Of a stretch of DNA of 63,767 nt, positions 62,938-63,767 are shown piece by piece (the stretch's first letter is position 1; the number at the start of each line of letters is the position of its first letter). The notes below the pieces were generated by a model, which was not told the origin of the DNA, did no database searches, and saw only the letters and a program-made list of their open reading frames with translations. The stretch covers positions 1 through 63,767 of the forward strand of contig JANXCE010000009.1 in NCBI GenBank assembly GCA_025059715.1, read 5' to 3'. Both the position numbers and the translations under genes were made by a program. Origin of the DNA: Caldimicrobium sp. (lineage in GTDB: Bacteria > Desulfobacterota > Thermodesulfobacteria > Thermodesulfobacteriales > Thermodesulfobacteriaceae).

Positions 62938-63234
62938 TTAAAATTTATTAACTAAAATCTTCATAGCAAGTCCCCGACTTATGGCAATTTGGGTGTTTTC
63001 TAAGCTTACAAGCAAAGGATGATCTGGTTGATTGAGCTTTACTTCAATTACCTGACCTACCTTAAGACCAAAGTTCTTCACATGAGCTTCTGTTTGGCCT
63101 TTATTTTTTTTACAAAAGAGACAACCTCCTTCACAAGGGTTCATCTCCTCTGAAGTTAAAAAATCTACCTCCAAATTATTGATTTTTTTAATAATAGCCT
63201 TTTCACCCTCATTTAGTAAAGCCAAGGGTATCAT
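62938..63234 (-). CDS. FeoA-like protein with a CX3CX2C insertion
   Basis: This 98-aa protein reads as a FeoA fold (MIPLALLNEGEKAIIKKI, HVKNFGLKVGQVIEV, LLVSLENTQIAISRGLAMKIL) interrupted after about 30 residues by PCEGGCLFCKKNKGQ. The CX3CX2C group could hold an Fe-S cluster or other metal. I chose ATG 63234 after GGAGGGA. It is 16 nt after the DUF2325 gene. Confidence 0.82.
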   Translation of the reverse strand: MIPLALLNEGEKAIIKKINNLEVDFLTSEEMNPCEGGCLFCKKNKGQTEAHVKNFGLKVGQVIEVKLNQPDHPLLVSLENTQIAISRGLAMKILVNKF

Positions 63235-63250
63235 AAGGTCCCTCCAATTA

Positions 63251-63564
63251 TTAATTATGAATTTCATTCTCAATTATTGGACAAAAAATTTTTGAATTAA
63301 TAATTTCTTCAAGAAGCTTTTTGATTTGACATGTACCTCCCTGCTTACAAAAAAGACATTTCTTAGTTCCCAATTTTTTGGCAATTTTTACCATTTCATG
63401 AGAAACAAGCCTGGTTAAAACCAAAATAAAATCTGCACAAGCTACCATATCCTCCAGATTTTGAGAGGGTTTATTTATAAACTTTAGATTTATTCCCTTA
63501 TCCTTGGCAAAGTCTTTCAGAGGAGCTTCAAGTCTATCATGGCCCCTAAAATTACCACGGTCAT
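63251..63564 (-). pseudogene. DUF2325-like protein, frameshifted near its start
   Basis: From ATG 63564 the frame reads MTVVILG and then leaves the family. One added G in the run at 63543-63546 would give LGGHDRLEAPLKDFAKDKG and on through DMVACADFILVLTRLVSHEM and KKCLFCKQGGTC to a stop at 63251, a normal 104-aa DUF2325 protein. The CX2CX4C group lies near the end. It is the first gene behind the Fur-type promoter. Because the remainder is well preserved, this may be a slippery G run or a sequencing error. Confidence 0.75.
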
Positions 63565-63638
63565 AGTGGTACGTCCTGCTCTAATTTTTTAAACCAATTT
63601 TTAACTTATTTTTTCTTATTTTAGTTTTAAAATATAAA

Positions 63639-63655
63639 TTGAAATTCAATTTCAA
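63639..63655. promoter_or_regulatory. Fur-type operator of the FeoA/c-di-GMP operon
   Basis: TTGAAATTCAATTTCAA is a perfect 7-3-7 inverted repeat. Extra TTTCAA hexamers follow at once, giving a tandem-hexamer array as in extended Fur boxes. It resembles the site at 29515 before fur and lies just downstream of the -10. Confidence 0.6.
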
Positions 63656-63660
63656 TTTCA

Positions 63661-63688
63661 ATTTTAATTAAGAAAAAAATTTTGTCAA
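63661..63688 (-). promoter_or_regulatory. Promoter of the FeoA/c-di-GMP operon
   Basis: Minus strand: TTGACA (63683-63688), 16-bp spacer, TAAAAT (63661-63666). The start would be near 63654, inside the Fur-type operator, leaving a leader of about 90 nt before ATG 63564. Confidence 0.65.
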
Positions 63689-63767
63689 GTACCTTATACT
63701 TCCCCCCTGCATAAGTTCCAAGTCTTTTTAGAAGGAAAAAATGGATTAAAATCGAAAAGCAATTGTT

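Overview
The window reads as a chromosomal segment of a thermophilic, AT-rich, Gram-negative bacterium with an LPS-type outer membrane, most likely Thermodesulfobacteriota (Thermodesulfobacterium/Caldimicrobium-like). The evidence is the 16S rRNA 5' part, Lys/Glu/Ile-rich proteins, LptD, Pal and OmpH, and Fur operators of the type described for delta-proteobacterial sulfate and metal reducers. The phylum call is inference from general resemblance; no search was run.

Layout. 1-410: 5' part of a 16S rRNA gene (minus strand), preceded by four evenly spaced tandem promoters. 1273-3271: macro-domain, M20 hydrolase and GNAT genes, overlapping. 3381-4481: PflX-like radical SAM gene. 4485-11332 (minus): a compact run trpB-trpA-aroB-dapF-dapA-Crp-SPL-like radical SAM-hypothetical, carrying two parS-like palindromes; tRNA-Lys lies upstream. 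11.6-12.4 kb: dead IS481-like copy. 12505-17423: pgi-hemB-rlpA-rnc-DUF72. 17438-23988 (minus): ffh-smpB-sbcC-mobA-HD-GYP response regulator. 24119-27704: KefB-type exchanger and MurJ. 27.9-29.5 kb: decayed Rpn-type nuclease gene and another IS remnant. 29548-33390: fur-feoA-feoB and a membrane metallophosphoesterase. 33338-35803 (minus): lptD and an EncFtn-like ferritin. 35934-39150: tRNA-Gln, M16 protease, tsaE. 39068-41939 (minus): glucokinase, OmpH, Pal, Cys-rich protein. 42121-44562 (minus): tRNA-Ser, ftsY, kinase, crcB, DUF190. 44.6-49.0 kb: accessory island with three IS remnants, an Rpn fragment, a coiled-coil repeat membrane protein and a frameshifted FkbM methyltransferase. 49035-50276: secreted proline-rich protein. 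50873-52679 (minus): tRNA-Arg, rpmE, prfA, Mth938-like gene. 52752-60973: nine-gene operon (beta-helix protein, PpiC, RNase H-like, HtrA, SurA-like, recO, LOG-like, pyrB, pyrC). 61189-63690 (minus): an operon of DUF2325, Cys-FeoA, FeoA-GGDEF, HD-GYP and FeoA behind a promoter with a Fur-like operator.

The best candidate for an undescribed system is this last operon. It joins FeoA-type domains and two cysteine-motif proteins to a complete cyclic-di-GMP make/break pair, and its operator matches the one in front of fur-feoA-feoB. This suggests an iron-starvation-triggered c-di-GMP circuit. Other notable items are the four-promoter rRNA array, two parS-like sites, a divergent promoter whose two -35 boxes coincide and which feeds a leaderless nine-gene operon, two probable CTG start codons, an EncFtn-like ferritin with no encapsulin shell gene nearby, and indels in G runs in two otherwise intact genes.
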